Part shown: piece by piece, positions 26,002-34,815 of the stretch
Layout: each line of letters begins with the position of its first letter
How positions within the stretch are numbered: position 1 is the stretch's first letter
Source of the DNA: an uncultured Cytophagales bacterium
GTDB taxonomy: Bacteria > Bacteroidota > Bacteroidia > Cytophagales > Bernardetiaceae
Direction of reading: 5' to 3'
Assembly: GCA_937136415.1 (NCBI GenBank)
Contig: CAKZOK010000086.1
Span: 1 to 50,276, forward strand
DNA: 50,276 nt
The notes under the pieces: model-generated
The model's input: the letters and a program-made list of their open reading frames with translations, nothing else
Databases searched by the model: none
What the model was told of the DNA's origin: nothing
Translations under genes and position numbers: made by a program

Positions 26002-27108
26002 ATGAATACAAGTATATTTCAAAATTGGAAAAATAATAAACAATTTTTATTCCTTCTAATTCCTTCATTGCTGCTGGTAGGGCTTATTTTTTTGATTCAA
26101 TCTCCTTATTTTATTCCTGAATCAAGCAATTTTGTTTTAGCAATTAGTATTGATTTTATTTTTACAATTCCGATTATTCATTATTTGATAATTCGAAAAA
26201 CCAAAATTTCGAACCTGACAGCCATTACTTTAATGATTGCAGGGCTTTTTTTAGGATTATATTTTTTACCAAAAGAAAATCAAAACTATTTAGAGCTTTT
26301 CAAAACATATTTTTTTCCTGTTATCGAAATAGCAATTTTGAGTGTTGTGATTTGGAAAATCAGAAAAACAATCAAAAGCTATAAAACACTAAAATCTACT
26401 TATCAAATAAATAATCAAGAAAACGAAACAACAAGTTCATTTGATTTTTTTACGGTGTTAAAAAATAGCTGTGATGAGGTTTTGCCAAAACTGCCAGCTT
26501 CATTGTTATCTACCGAAATAGCTGTTATTTATTATTCAATTCTGAATTGGAAAAAAAATAAAATTAATCCTCTAAAAGAATTTACTTATCACAAAAATAG
26601 TGGAACAGTTGGTCTTTTGGGAGCTTTAGTTTTCATTGTTATTGTCGAAACGATTGCTATTCATTTGCTTTTGGCGCAGTGGAGTGTTACAGCAGCTTGG
26701 ATTTTGTCATTTTTGAGTATTTATACTGGGTTTCAACTTTTAGCTTTTGCAAAATCATTTTCTAGGCGACCTATTCTGATAGAAAATGATATACTTTATT
26801 TGCGATATGGAATAATGAGTGAAACAGAAATTGAAATAAAAAATATTAAATCAATAGAAATTTCTGAAAAACCACTAAAAGAATTGATAGAAATGGAAGG
26901 AGTAAAGGATAAAAAACAACAAAAATTATATCAAAAATTATCCCCTTTAGGAGATTTAGAAGCTCATAATATTATAATTTATCTTCATACAAAAAACATA
27001 TTGACAGGAATTTATGGAATAAAAAAAGAATTTGAAGTCTTGGGGTTTCATGTAGATGAAAAAAATAATTTTATCAATCAAATTCAAAACAGATTAGAGC
27101 TAAAATAG
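26002..27108 (+). CDS. Multi-pass membrane protein, unknown
   Basis: A 368-residue protein with about seven hydrophobic helices (around 15-31, 42-62, 72-88, 102-118, 160-176, 198-220, 228-248), followed by a soluble C-terminal part of about 110 residues that looks like a PH-type/YdbT-like module (RPILIENDILYLRYGIMSETEIEIKNIKSIEI). Lys/Glu-rich loops occur between helices. I do not recognise the family; the C-terminal segment resembles the membrane-associated bPH domains but this is only a visual likeness. It is alone on its strand, with a GTTGTTGG hairpin about 70 bp downstream. Confidence 0.65.
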   Translation: MNTSIFQNWKNNKQFLFLLIPSLLLVGLIFLIQSPYFIPESSNFVLAISIDFIFTIPIIHYLIIRKTKISNLTAITLMIAGLFLGLYFLPKENQNYLELFKTYFFPVIEIAILSVVIWKIRKTIKSYKTLKSTYQINNQENETTSSFDFFTVLKNSCDEVLPKLPASLLSTEIAVIYYSILNWKKNKINPLKEFTYHKNSGTVGLLGALVFIVIVETIAIHLLLAQWSVTAAWILSFLSIYTGFQLLAFAKSFSRRPILIENDILYLRYGIMSETEIEIKNIKSIEISEKPLKELIEMEGVKDKKQQKLYQKLSPLGDLEAHNIIIYLHTKNILTGIYGIKKEFEVLGFHVDEKNNFINQIQNRLELK

Positions 27109-27179
27109 ATTGTAAATTTGTATTATTCTGTAATTATCATATAAGTCATTAGGGTTTTTTATAAAAAAAGAAAACTGCT

Positions 27180-27208
27180 GTTGTTGGTATTTTAGCGATA
27201 CCAACAAC
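27180..27208. repeat. GTTGTTGG hairpin, copy 2
   Basis: The arms GTTGTTGGTAT (27180-27190) and ATACCAACAAC (27198-27208) pair perfectly around the 7-nt loop TTTAGCG. Compared with the copy at 9866-9899, a G-C pair has become A-T with both sides changed. No T-run follows. Confidence 0.65.
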
Positions 27209-27356
27209 AATGCTTTGAAAATAAGTCTTGTAAAAACTAAAAAACGAACTTTTTTTTCTTATAAGAAAACCTTGTACAAGTCATTTTATTTAATTGTCTT
27301 TTTTTATAAAACCATCTTTTTTTAATTTATTTCTCAATATTTTCTCAACAATTTTG

Positions 27357-28763
27357 ATGATAAAGCGTACTTCTCAACAGCGATATATTGACCTTATCAA
27401 ACAAACTTTTTATTTTGATACGCCAGATTTTACAGTAGAAAACAACAAATTAAGGTTTTATGAAGTCGAATTAATGCCCATTATTGAAAAATATGGAACA
27501 CCTCTACGCCTTACCTATTTGCCAAAAATTAGGAAAAATATAGAGAGGGCAAGAAATTATTTTAAAGAAGCTATCAAAAAATTGAATTATGAAGCCGATT
27601 ATGTGTATTGTTATTGTACCAAATCTTCACATTTTAGTTTTGTGATGGAGGAAGTCTTAAAAACAGGTGCGCACCTTGAAACTTCTTCTACTTTTGATAT
27701 TGCCATTATAAAAAAATTGAATCAAAAAGGAATATTTGATAAAAAAAAATACGTGGTTTGTAATGGTTTTAAAAGAAAAACATATACTGATGAAATAAAA
27801 TCGCTCTGGAAGGAAGGGTTTGAAAATTGTATTGCCGTGCTTGATAATCGTAATGAAATAAATGCCTATCAAAATTTTGAAGGGCAAAATATGCAAATTG
27901 GACTTCGGATTGCGACCGAAGAAGAGCCTAATTTTGCATTTTATACTTCTCGTTTGGGCATACGTTATAAAGATGTAGTGGAGTTTTATAAAAAAGAGGT
28001 AGCAGCAAACCCAAATTTTAAACTTACGTTATTACATTTTTTTGTTAATTCTGGTATTCGTGATACTGTTTATTTTTGGAGTGAGTTTAATAAGTTTGTG
28101 CGTGCTTATTGTGATTTGAAAAAAATCTGTCCAGAGCTTCATATTTTGGATATTGGAGGTGGGCTGCCTATCAAAAACTCACTTGGTTTTGAGTATGATT
28201 ATGAGTATATGACAGAGGCTATTGTATCTACTATTCAAGAAATTTGTCAGAAAGAAGGCGTACCTGTGCCTACTATTTTTTCCGAATTTGGAAGTTTTAC
28301 GGTAGGAGAAAGTGGAGCAATGATTTTTTCGGTAATAGAACAAAAACAACAAAATGATAGAGAACTTTGGTATATGATTGATGGTTCGTTTATTACGCAT
28401 TTGCCCGATACGTGGGGAATGGGGTATCGTTTTATCACAATGGCAATAAATAATTGGGACAAAGAATATCAGCAGGTTCATGTAGGTGGAATTACCTGTG
28501 ATGGAATGGATTATTATGACTCAGAATCACATGTTTCAAAGTTGATGTTGCCAAAATTTAGGAAGGGAACAGAACAATATATTGGGTTTTTTCATACAGG
28601 CGCATATCAAGAAAGTTTGGGAGGTTATGGAGGCATTCAGCATTGCTTGATTCCTAATTCTCAACATATAATTATTGATAAAGATAAACAAGGAAATATC
28701 ACAACCAAACAGTTTAGAAAAGAGCAAACAGAAGAGCAGGTTTTGGATATTTTGGGGTATTGA
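27357..28763 (+). CDS. PLP-dependent decarboxylase, probable arginine decarboxylase
   Basis: A fold-type III (alanine racemase-like) decarboxylase related to the Orn/Lys/Arg/DAP group, probably making agmatine from arginine for polyamine synthesis. The PLP lysine is in YCYCTKSSHFSF; HILDIGGGLPI is the glycine-rich phosphate loop; FSEFGSFTVGESG carries the conserved Glu; the C-terminal GGITCDGMDYY supplies the active-site Cys-Asp pair; and FFHTGAYQESLGGYGG follows. I choose the ATG at 27357, giving MIKRTSQQRYIDLI; the frame extends 21 codons further to a weak start. At 468 residues it is shorter than E. coli SpeA (about 650) and resembles the compact version I associate with Bacteroidota. Substrate choice is inferred. 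Confidence 0.8.
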   Translation: MIKRTSQQRYIDLIKQTFYFDTPDFTVENNKLRFYEVELMPIIEKYGTPLRLTYLPKIRKNIERARNYFKEAIKKLNYEADYVYCYCTKSSHFSFVMEEVLKTGAHLETSSTFDIAIIKKLNQKGIFDKKKYVVCNGFKRKTYTDEIKSLWKEGFENCIAVLDNRNEINAYQNFEGQNMQIGLRIATEEEPNFAFYTSRLGIRYKDVVEFYKKEVAANPNFKLTLLHFFVNSGIRDTVYFWSEFNKFVRAYCDLKKICPELHILDIGGGLPIKNSLGFEYDYEYMTEAIVSTIQEICQKEGVPVPTIFSEFGSFTVGESGAMIFSVIEQKQQNDRELWYMIDGSFITHLPDTWGMGYRFITMAINNWDKEYQQVHVGGITCDGMDYYDSESHVSKLMLPKFRKGTEQYIGFFHTGAYQESLGGYGGIQHCLIPNSQHIIIDKDKQGNITTKQFRKEQTEEQVLDILGY

Positions 28764-28821
28764 TTTTTTAGGAACAATATATTTTGTATATGTTATGCAC
28801 TCAAAAATATTGTCAATAGTT

Positions 28822-28918
28822 TAGCGTGAACTCGGTATTATTTCTCTTTGTAGTCTATGTTTTAGCGTGCGAAAATATACCCTAACCTTTAGATTAGGAG
28901 TTGTGAGATAGTTATTTT
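28822..28918. repeat. Dispersed repeat locus downstream of the decarboxylase
   Basis: It starts with TAGCGTGAACTCGGTATT (28822-28839), a copy of the 18-nt motif. Positions 28870-28918 (AATATACCCTAACCTTTAGATTAGGAG...) resemble 4635-4676. A TTTTAGCGTGCG stretch lies between. It is non-coding and lies between convergent genes. Confidence 0.55.
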
Positions 28919-28979
28919 TCGAAATGACAGCTTTTTGAAAGAACCATCAAAGTTGAAAATTTATGTAAAAAAAGAAAAC

Positions 28980-29588
28980 CTAATATTCCCATTTTCCATC
29001 AACAAGTGTAGTAGCAATTTCTTCAATAAAAGAATCTGCAACAAGTTGGTGTTTGTTTTCTGTTTTTAAAAAGTGCCATTTTATTCCATGAATATCAGCT
29101 ATTTTTTTTGCCCATTTTATGCTATCTGCATCTTCTGGACTTCCTACAATAAATTTTCTTTTGACAGGATTTTTAATATATTCTTGTAGAAAATACCCAA
29201 ATTCTAAACGACTTGTAGGCGCAATATTGGCATCAAAAACTCCTGATTTTTCTTTTGTCCAATAAGCTGGCAACCAAAACGCCGTAATATCACAAAGTTG
29301 AAGATATTGAAGCTCCCATGTAATTTGTTTATCTCTGACAGCTTCTAGTTCTGTTTTTGGTTTTTTGTTGTCAATATCTGCCCATTTTCCTGTTTCTGGT
29401 TCTGGAGAAACGACAATCATACTAGGATTTAATCGTTTGTCTTCTTTTAGTTTTTGAATTACTTTTCTTCGCCAGCCTGTTTTTAGGTTTTGTTCGGAAG
29501 GCGTAGCACCAGCCAAAAAAACACCTAATTTTGGAAAAATAGTATCATGATTTCTTGAAAATAAGGTTCGAATAGGTTCATGTTTCAT
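28980..29588 (-). CDS. Nucleoside 2-deoxyribosyltransferase-like protein
   Basis: A 202-residue cytoplasmic protein of the nucleoside 2-deoxyribosyltransferase/TIR-like superfamily. The N-terminal KLGVFLAGATP strand-loop, the segment WELQYLQLCDITAFWLPAYW and SRLEFGYFLQEY, whose Glu matches the catalytic glutamate, fit the PF15891-type variant. Such proteins cleave or exchange the N-glycosidic bond of nucleosides; some relatives act on NAD or in modified-base metabolism. Its true substrate is unknown. It is downstream of metK on the same strand but separated by a strong terminator, so it is probably not in that operon. Confidence 0.78.
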   Translation of the reverse strand: MKHEPIRTLFSRNHDTIFPKLGVFLAGATPSEQNLKTGWRRKVIQKLKEDKRLNPSMIVVSPEPETGKWADIDNKKPKTELEAVRDKQITWELQYLQLCDITAFWLPAYWTKEKSGVFDANIAPTSRLEFGYFLQEYIKNPVKRKFIVGSPEDADSIKWAKKIADIHGIKWHFLKTENKHQLVADSFIEEIATTLVDGKWEY

Positions 29589-29634
29589 AAATAGATAATT
29601 AAAAGTATTTCAATATAAAAAAATATCATTTAAC

Positions 29635-29673
29635 AAAAAAACAGATTGAAAATATATTTTCAATCTGTTTTTG
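29635..29673 (-). terminator. Terminator after metK
   Basis: AACAGATTGAAAATATATTTTCAATCTGTT is an almost uninterrupted palindrome flanked by A-runs on the left, which become the T-run on the minus strand. It lies between metK and the downstream gene. Confidence 0.85.
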
Positions 29674-29726
29674 GTTTTATTGTACTATTTTTAATTTTTC
29701 AATTATGCCTCTACTGTTTTGGTAGT

Positions 29727-30992
29727 TTATTTAAAGATAGCTTTTATTTTATCCACATGGTCTAGTTTTTCCCATGTAAAAAATTCTACTTCACGCTCTT
29801 CTATTGTTGTAGTTTGGCTTGTAATATTTCCATCTTGCTTAGATTCTATTGTAGAAAATGTTACTTTTTCTTTGTACGAATCACGCCCCATGTGTCCATA
29901 CGCAGCCGTAGGAGAGAAAATAGGATTTGTAAGCCCCAGACGATTAATAATAGCTGAAGGACGCATATCAAAAATTTCATTTAATTTTTCTGCAATTTGT
30001 CCATCTGTCAAATTTACTTTTGAAGTTCCGTAAGTATTTACAGAAAGAGAAACTGGTTTTGCTACACCGATTGCATAAGCTACTTGAACGAGAGCCTCAT
30101 CTGCAATACCAGCAGCAACTAAGTTTTTAGCAATATGACGAGTTGCATAGGCAGCACTTCTATCTACTTTTGAAGAATCTTTTCCAGAAAAAGCTCCTCC
30201 ACCGTGTGCGCCTTTTCCACCATACGTATCCACAATAATCTTACGACCAGTAAGCCCTGCATCACCATGAGGACCTCCAATAACAAATTTGCCTGTTGGA
30301 TTAATATGAAAAACAGTATCTTTTGTAATTAATTTGTCAGAAATTACACGAGGAATTACAATATTTTTAACATCTTCATTGATTTTTGCAAGCATAGCAG
30401 CTTCCGAATCAAAATCATCATGTTGAGTAGAAACTACAACTGTATGCACATGAATAGGTTCGTTGTTGTCATCATACTGAATCGTAACTTGTGCCTTTGC
30501 ATCAGGGCGCAAATAAGGCATCAAATGAGATTCTTCTTTACGAATTTTGGCAAGTTCTTTTACAATCCTGTGTGAAAAAGCCAATGCCATCGGCATATAT
30601 TCAGGTGTTTCTTTGGTTGCATAACCAAACATCATTCCTTGGTCGCCTGCGCCTTGTTCTTCATTCTCTCTATCTACACCTTGAGCAATATCAGGAGATT
30701 GACTGTGAAGAGTAACAATAACTCCACAAGATTCGGCATCAAAACGATATTCATCGCTATTATAACCAATGTGTTGAACTGTTTTGCGAGCCACCTCAGC
30801 AATATCAACGTATGCTTTTGTAGTAACTTCACCAGCCACAACAACAAGTCCAGTTGTTACAAGTGTTTCACAAGCTACCCTTGATTTTGGGTCTTGTGCC
30901 AACATTGCGTCTAATACAGCGTCAGAGATTTGGTCAGAGATTTTATCTGGGTGTCCTTCAGATACAGATTCAGAAGTGAACAAATAAGCCAT
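29727..30992 (-). CDS. metK: S-adenosylmethionine synthase
   Basis: Makes S-adenosylmethionine from methionine and ATP. Diagnostic motifs are present: [21 protein letters not shown] at the N-terminus, [12 protein letters not shown], the [24 protein letters not shown] block, [22 protein letters not shown] and the C-terminal [11 protein letters not shown]. The 421-residue length is normal. It starts with ATG directly before the family N-terminus. Upstream, 433 bp are non-coding; I looked for a SAM riboswitch there and recognised none. Transcribed downstream of the mevalonate pair but isolated from it by a hairpin. Confidence 0.97.
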   Translation of the reverse strand: MAYLFTSESVSEGHPDKISDQISDAVLDAMLAQDPKSRVACETLVTTGLVVVAGEVTTKAYVDIAEVARKTVQHIGYNSDEYRFDAESCGVIVTLHSQSPDIAQGVDRENEEQGAGDQGMMFGYATKETPEYMPMALAFSHRIVKELAKIRKEESHLMPYLRPDAKAQVTIQYDDNNEPIHVHTVVVSTQHDDFDSEAAMLAKINEDVKNIVIPRVISDKLITKDTVFHINPTGKFVIGGPHGDAGLTGRKIIVDTYGGKGAHGGGAFSGKDSSKVDRSAAYATRHIAKNLVAAGIADEALVQVAYAIGVAKPVSLSVNTYGTSKVNLTDGQIAEKLNEIFDMRPSAIINRLGLTNPIFSPTAAYGHMGRDSYKEKVTFSTIESKQDGNITSQTTTIEEREVEFFTWEKLDHVDKIKAIFK

Positions 30993-31221
30993 TCGTATAA
31001 ATTTAGGAAAAATGAAATAATTTTTTTCTTATCAATCAATAGTTATATAGTCAAAATACCTGTTTATTTTAGTCTATTCATAATCAAATAATTAATTCAG
31101 TTATTTTATTTATAAGTAGTATTGACATTAAGCAAGCAAAAATACAAAGCTAAACTCAAAATACAAAAATTAATACCTATCAAAGTTTTATTTTTTTATA
31201 AAAAAACGCCATATAAGGAAT

Positions 31222-31242
31222 AATTACGACCTGCTAAAGCAG
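31222..31242. repeat. ATTACGAC hairpin repeat, copy 1
   Basis: AATTACGAC is followed by CTGCTAAAGCAG, which can fold as CTGCT/AGCAG around AA. The 9-nt leader is identical to that at 47982-48002, where the stem is TTGTT/AGCAA, so pairing is kept despite base changes. Confidence 0.45.
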
Positions 31243-31323
31243 TGAAGCTAATTAAAAATCACGAATTTAATACATTGATTGTCAGAAATTTGTATTAAAA
31301 GATGTATAAGTTAATTAATTTCT

Positions 31324-31365
31324 AAAACACCATTCTCTCAAAAAAAATTGAAAGAATGGTGTTTT
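31324..31365 (-). terminator. Hairpin terminator after the GHMP kinase gene
   Basis: AAAACACCATTCT and AGAATGGTGTTTT pair over 13 bp around a 16-nt loop. The T-tract on the minus strand is only four long, so termination may be partial. Confidence 0.65.
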
Positions 31366-31392
31366 GCATTTTATAAGAAAAAGAGTAATTTT

Positions 31393-31420
31393 CCGTAATC
31401 CGTAATCCGTAATCCGTAAT
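31393..31420. repeat. Four tandem copies of a 7-bp unit (CCGTAAT)
   Basis: Four perfect copies of CCGTAAT run head to tail directly beyond the stop codon of the GHMP kinase gene (stop at 31426-31428 on the minus strand). A change in copy number would leave the protein unchanged. Confidence 0.85.
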
Positions 31421-31425
31421 TGATT

Positions 31426-32349
31426 TTATCCTTTTACCATTTGGTCGTAAGTAAGAAATGTATCCATTCCTTTCTCTAAAAAATAAGCTTGTGTTTCTTC
31501 TTTTGATTTTTGGCTTGTAACAAGTACAAAATCTCCTCCCCACGCACCAAGTGATTTTACTTCTCCCCAATAATCTGAAAAATGAATGTCTTTTACTCGT
31601 TGCATTGCCATATTTTTAGCAATAATTTCCTCATGTTTTGCAATTAGCTTTTCAAATTCTTCTAATTTTGTAGCTGTTACAATTTTGTGTGTAATGCCTG
31701 AAAGTTCTTTTACCAATTTGTCTTTTTTACTTTTTAGTTTTTCATAATATGAAATTCCCTCGGCAGAAGATTGTTTTTTTCCTAAATAGACAAAATAAAG
31801 TTGATTTTTGAAAGGAGGGCTAAAATCAATCGGAATAGTACGTGGGATTCCGTCGTTTCTTTCATATAAAATTGGAGTTTCAGACTCAGCACAAGCAACA
31901 TCATATCCAGAACCTCCCATTGTTTTGGCAAGCAAATCAAAGGCATTTATTCCTGCCCATTTTGCAATCGTATGGATAAGTGTTGAGCTACTTCCCAAAC
32001 CCCAAAGGCGAGGAAATTCTAAAAATGTTTCTACCAAAACAGACTCTTTGCCTACCAAAAAATTTTTTGAAATTTTGCGTGTTGTTTGTAATATTTTCTG
32101 TAAAACTAATGATTTTTGAGAAACATATCCTTCTAATGCCTCAAAAGTTTCGATATCAAAACGAGATTCAAACCAAATTTTGCCATTGCTATCATAGCTT
32201 TTCCAATGTAATATGCGATGTTTGGAGGGTGAATAAGTAACTTGTAATAATTGTCCTTTTTGGGTTGGGACAGCAAGTGCTATTGCACCATCAAGTACAT
32301 AATATTCACCACTAAGTAGCAGTTTTCCATTTCCGTGAAAACGATTCAT
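31426..32349 (-). CDS. GHMP kinase of the mevalonate pathway
   Basis: A 307-residue small-molecule kinase with the N-terminal GHMP motif GNGKLLLSGEYYVLDGAIALAVPT, the ATP-binding motif RLWGLGSSSTLIHTI and a GGSGYDVACAES segment that contains the presumed catalytic Asp. Next to HMG-CoA reductase, it is most likely mevalonate kinase or phosphomevalonate kinase. The G-S-G-Y/F-D-V-A pattern is nearer to phosphomevalonate kinases, but I cannot decide between them. It follows the mvaA gene by 81 bp in the same direction, so the two form an operon. A tandem 7-bp repeat and a hairpin lie just after its stop. Confidence 0.82.
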   Translation of the reverse strand: MNRFHGNGKLLLSGEYYVLDGAIALAVPTQKGQLLQVTYSPSKHRILHWKSYDSNGKIWFESRFDIETFEALEGYVSQKSLVLQKILQTTRKISKNFLVGKESVLVETFLEFPRLWGLGSSSTLIHTIAKWAGINAFDLLAKTMGGSGYDVACAESETPILYERNDGIPRTIPIDFSPPFKNQLYFVYLGKKQSSAEGISYYEKLKSKKDKLVKELSGITHKIVTATKLEEFEKLIAKHEEIIAKNMAMQRVKDIHFSDYWGEVKSLGAWGGDFVLVTSQKSKEETQAYFLEKGMDTFLTYDQMVKG

Positions 32350-32430
32350 AGATTAAAAGTAAATTTTTGAAAAAGTAAAAAAATATTGGTTTTCCTTGAT
32401 TAAGATAATCAACTTTTAGAGTTTTGTTTA

Positions 32431-33750
32431 TTAGGCATGAGTACGAATAGTAGCCAAAAATTCTCTTACAGCATTAAAAGAAACTGTATTGTTTTTGAAG
32501 TATTCGACAGCCTGTTTTACTTCTTTTTCTGTTGCTTCGAAGTTACGCAAAATATTCAAAAGGTGCATTTTCATGTGTCCTTTCTGGATTCCTGTTGTGG
32601 TAAGTGATTTGATTGCTCCAAAGTTTTGAGCCAAGCCCAATGTCGAAATAATTTGCATCAGTTTTGGTGCAGATGGGTTTCCGAGCATTTGTAAAGAGCG
32701 TTTTGAAAGTGGGTGTAGTGAAGTAAGCCCTCCAACTGTTCCGACAGCAATCGGCATTTCTAACCAAAATTTAAAAATCCCATTTTCTATACTACAATCT
32801 GACAAACTTCGGTATTGTCCAGAGCGTGCTGCATACGTATGCCCACAGGCTTCAACAGCTCTAAAATCATTTCCAGTTGCTAATACTACGGCATCAATTC
32901 CATTAAAAATTCCTTTATTGTGAGTAGTGGCACGATAGACATCGTTTTTTGCTATCTCAATGGCTTTTTTAAATTTGAAAGCAAATGTTTTGGCATCTAA
33001 TCCATCAATTATTCCTAATTCTTCAATCGGACATTCTACCCACGTTTTGACCAAACATTCGGGCGTATAATTAGAAAGAATACACATAATTATTGTAGCA
33101 TCTCTTTCTTCATCTGTAAACATTTCTTTGGAAGCCACCCAGTTTTGCAGCGTTTTGGCAAATTGTTCTAAACAAGAGTTGATAAAGTTTGCTCCCATCG
33201 AATCACAAGTATCAAAAGTAGCTTTAATTTGATAATAATTATCATCTAAATGGCGCATATCCAATAGCTCAATATCCAAAATTCCACCACCACGCTGACG
33301 CATATTTTTGGTAATATTGCTTGTGTCTTTTAGCATTTGTTCTTTTGCTTCATCAAAAACACAATACATTTTGTTGTAATCTCCTTTCCAAAGGAAATGA
33401 ACTTGCCCTATTTTTTTGGTAGAAATAATTTCGGAATGAAAACCTCCTCTTGATTGCCAAAATTTTGCTGCCTTTGAAGCTGCTGCCACTACCGAACTCT
33501 CTTCAATAGTCATCGGAACGGCAAAAGTTTCTCCATTCAAAATTACATTTGGAACTATACCAAAAGGCATATAATAGTTGGTCAGTGTATTCTCACTAAA
33601 TTCGTCAAAAACTTTTTGCTGGTGTGTGTCAGCATGCCAAAAGCTACTAAATTGGTTTAGTAATTCATCTGATGAATCTCCCAACTGTTGGGCAATCCAT
33701 TTGATTTTTTCTTCTTTAGAAAGTTTTGAAAAACCTGAAATTAATTCCAT
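32431..33750 (-). CDS. mvaA: Hydroxymethylglutaryl-CoA reductase, class II
   Basis: Interconverts HMG-CoA and mevalonate, the committed step of the mevalonate pathway. The class II signature is visible: FAVPMTIEESSVVAAASKAAKFW at the N-terminal third, the dimer/substrate motif TCDSMGANFINSCLEQ, the nucleotide-binding VLATGNDFRAVEACGHTYAARSGQYRSLS and AVGTVGGLTSLHPLS. The 439-residue length is normal, and no membrane domain is present, as expected for class II. NAD(H) or NADP(H) preference cannot be told. It is the first gene of a two-gene operon with the GHMP kinase. This indicates isoprenoid synthesis through mevalonate. Confidence 0.95.
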   Translation of the reverse strand: MELISGFSKLSKEEKIKWIAQQLGDSSDELLNQFSSFWHADTHQQKVFDEFSENTLTNYYMPFGIVPNVILNGETFAVPMTIEESSVVAAASKAAKFWQSRGGFHSEIISTKKIGQVHFLWKGDYNKMYCVFDEAKEQMLKDTSNITKNMRQRGGGILDIELLDMRHLDDNYYQIKATFDTCDSMGANFINSCLEQFAKTLQNWVASKEMFTDEERDATIIMCILSNYTPECLVKTWVECPIEELGIIDGLDAKTFAFKFKKAIEIAKNDVYRATTHNKGIFNGIDAVVLATGNDFRAVEACGHTYAARSGQYRSLSDCSIENGIFKFWLEMPIAVGTVGGLTSLHPLSKRSLQMLGNPSAPKLMQIISTLGLAQNFGAIKSLTTTGIQKGHMKMHLLNILRNFEATEKEVKQAVEYFKNNTVSFNAVREFLATIRTHA

Positions 33751-33890
33751 ACTTGTTTTTTTTATTTATCAAAAAATTATCCTTTAAAAAAGAATAAGTA
33801 AATCATTTACATTACCTTATACTTTCAAAAGTTTCAAAAAGTTTTGAAAATTTGAAAATAATTATGATGTAAAAAGGTTTTGATTCTTTT

Positions 33891-33917
33891 TTGAGTAATG
33901 TAATAAAATTATATTTG
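33891..33917 (+). promoter_or_regulatory. Candidate promoter for the DinB-fold gene
   Basis: TTG at 33891-33893 and TATATTTG at 33910-33917 (exact TAnnTTTG) are spaced 16 bp apart, slightly shorter than the usual Bacteroidota gap. The box ends 48 bp before the ATG at 33966. Confidence 0.45.
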
Positions 33918-33965
33918 TAATTTTGAGGTTTACTAATTTATTTCAAAAATATTTATTTTTTCAAA

Positions 33966-34433
33966 ATGAATCCTCAATCTCTATTAATATTAAGAACTAC
34001 TCGTACAAATTTTTTAACTCTTTTGAATGAATTTTCATTAGAACAAATTAATCAAATTCCGAAAGGATTTTCTAATAATCTAATTTGGAATTTTGGGCAT
34101 CTTGTCGTTACACAACAACTTCTATGTTACAAACTCTCTGGAAACAAAATGTATATTAGTGATGAAATGGTCAATAAATACAGAAAAGGAGCAAAACCGA
34201 CAACCGATGCAACTAAAGAAGAAGTAGAAGAACTCAAAACATTAGCCTTTGATTTGATTGATAAATTTGAAAAAGATTACACAGCAAATAAAGCCATGTT
34301 TGATACTTTTACAGAATATCCGACAAGTTATGGTTATATTTTAAAAAATATTGAAGACACAATAAGTTTTAATAATACACACGAAGGCGTACATTATGGA
34401 TATGCGTTGGCTTTGAGAAAAGCTATTGTTTAA
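33966..34433 (+). CDS. DinB-superfamily protein
   Basis: A 155-residue four-helix protein of the DinB/YfiT-like superfamily, which binds a metal through histidines. The histidines in IWNFGHLVVTQQ (about residue 46) and NNTHEGVHYGYALALRK (about 139 and 143) are placed as in family members (H...HxxxH type). Members act as thiol-dependent transferases or have unknown roles. A TAnnTTTG promoter precedes it. Its TAA stop codon is the first three bases of a 308-bp element with terminal inverted repeats, so the end of the gene may have been set by that insertion. Confidence 0.85.
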   Translation: MNPQSLLILRTTRTNFLTLLNEFSLEQINQIPKGFSNNLIWNFGHLVVTQQLLCYKLSGNKMYISDEMVNKYRKGAKPTTDATKEEVEELKTLAFDLIDKFEKDYTANKAMFDTFTEYPTSYGYILKNIEDTISFNNTHEGVHYGYALALRKAIV

Positions 34434-34738
34434 CGTAAACTCGGTTTTTAACTGATTTGTTTTTAGCATTTTAAGTATTTATTTCAGTTATTTTCATCAA
34501 AAAAGGCTAAAAAAGGTTATTTTTGAATAGCACTACTCAATTTTAACCTCTTTAGCTTTATGTTTGAGAAAGCTAAAAAGTTTGAAAGGAAATTGCTTTG
34601 GTAACAAAGGTTATTTAACAAAACTATGACAACCACTCTATGAAAATGGACTTAAAAAATCAGCTATAATAGTAGCCTATCATTGCCACACAGAAAAATC
34701 TAGAATATTTATACCCAAATAATACTGAGTTCACGTTA
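34431..34738. mobile_element. 308-bp non-coding element with 15-bp terminal inverted repeats
   Basis: The left end TAACGTAAACTCGGT (34431-34445) and the right end ACTGAGTTCACGTTA (34724-34738) are inverted repeats with 13 of 15 matches. The interior has no significant ORF. The ends belong to the 18-nt motif family seen in four other places. The left end supplies the stop codon of the DinB-fold gene. It is best read as a MITE or a deleted insertion sequence. Confidence 0.6.
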
Positions 34739-34815
34739 TTTTCTAAATACCAAATCAAAATATGGGTATTTGTAATTATTTATTTTTATATACATAGAGT
34801 TTTCGGGTTTGTTTT

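Larger units (their letters stand above)
30993..31425. other. Intergenic region upstream of metK
   Basis: 433 bp without a gene. It must hold the metK promoter on the minus strand. It also carries a hairpin sequence shared with 47982-48002 (at 31222-31242), a terminator (31324-31365) for the GHMP kinase gene and a four-copy 7-bp tandem repeat (31393-31420). No riboswitch was recognised. Confidence 0.5.

Noticed and set aside
30993..31425. Possible SAM riboswitch upstream of metK
   Set aside because: No SAM-I, SAM-II or other known SAM aptamer core could be recognised; only AT-rich sequence, a terminator and small repeats are seen.
31322..31570. 82-codon ORF overlapping the GHMP kinase 3' end
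   Set aside because: It lies in another frame of a well-supported gene and its C-terminal part is translated tandem repeat and terminator.
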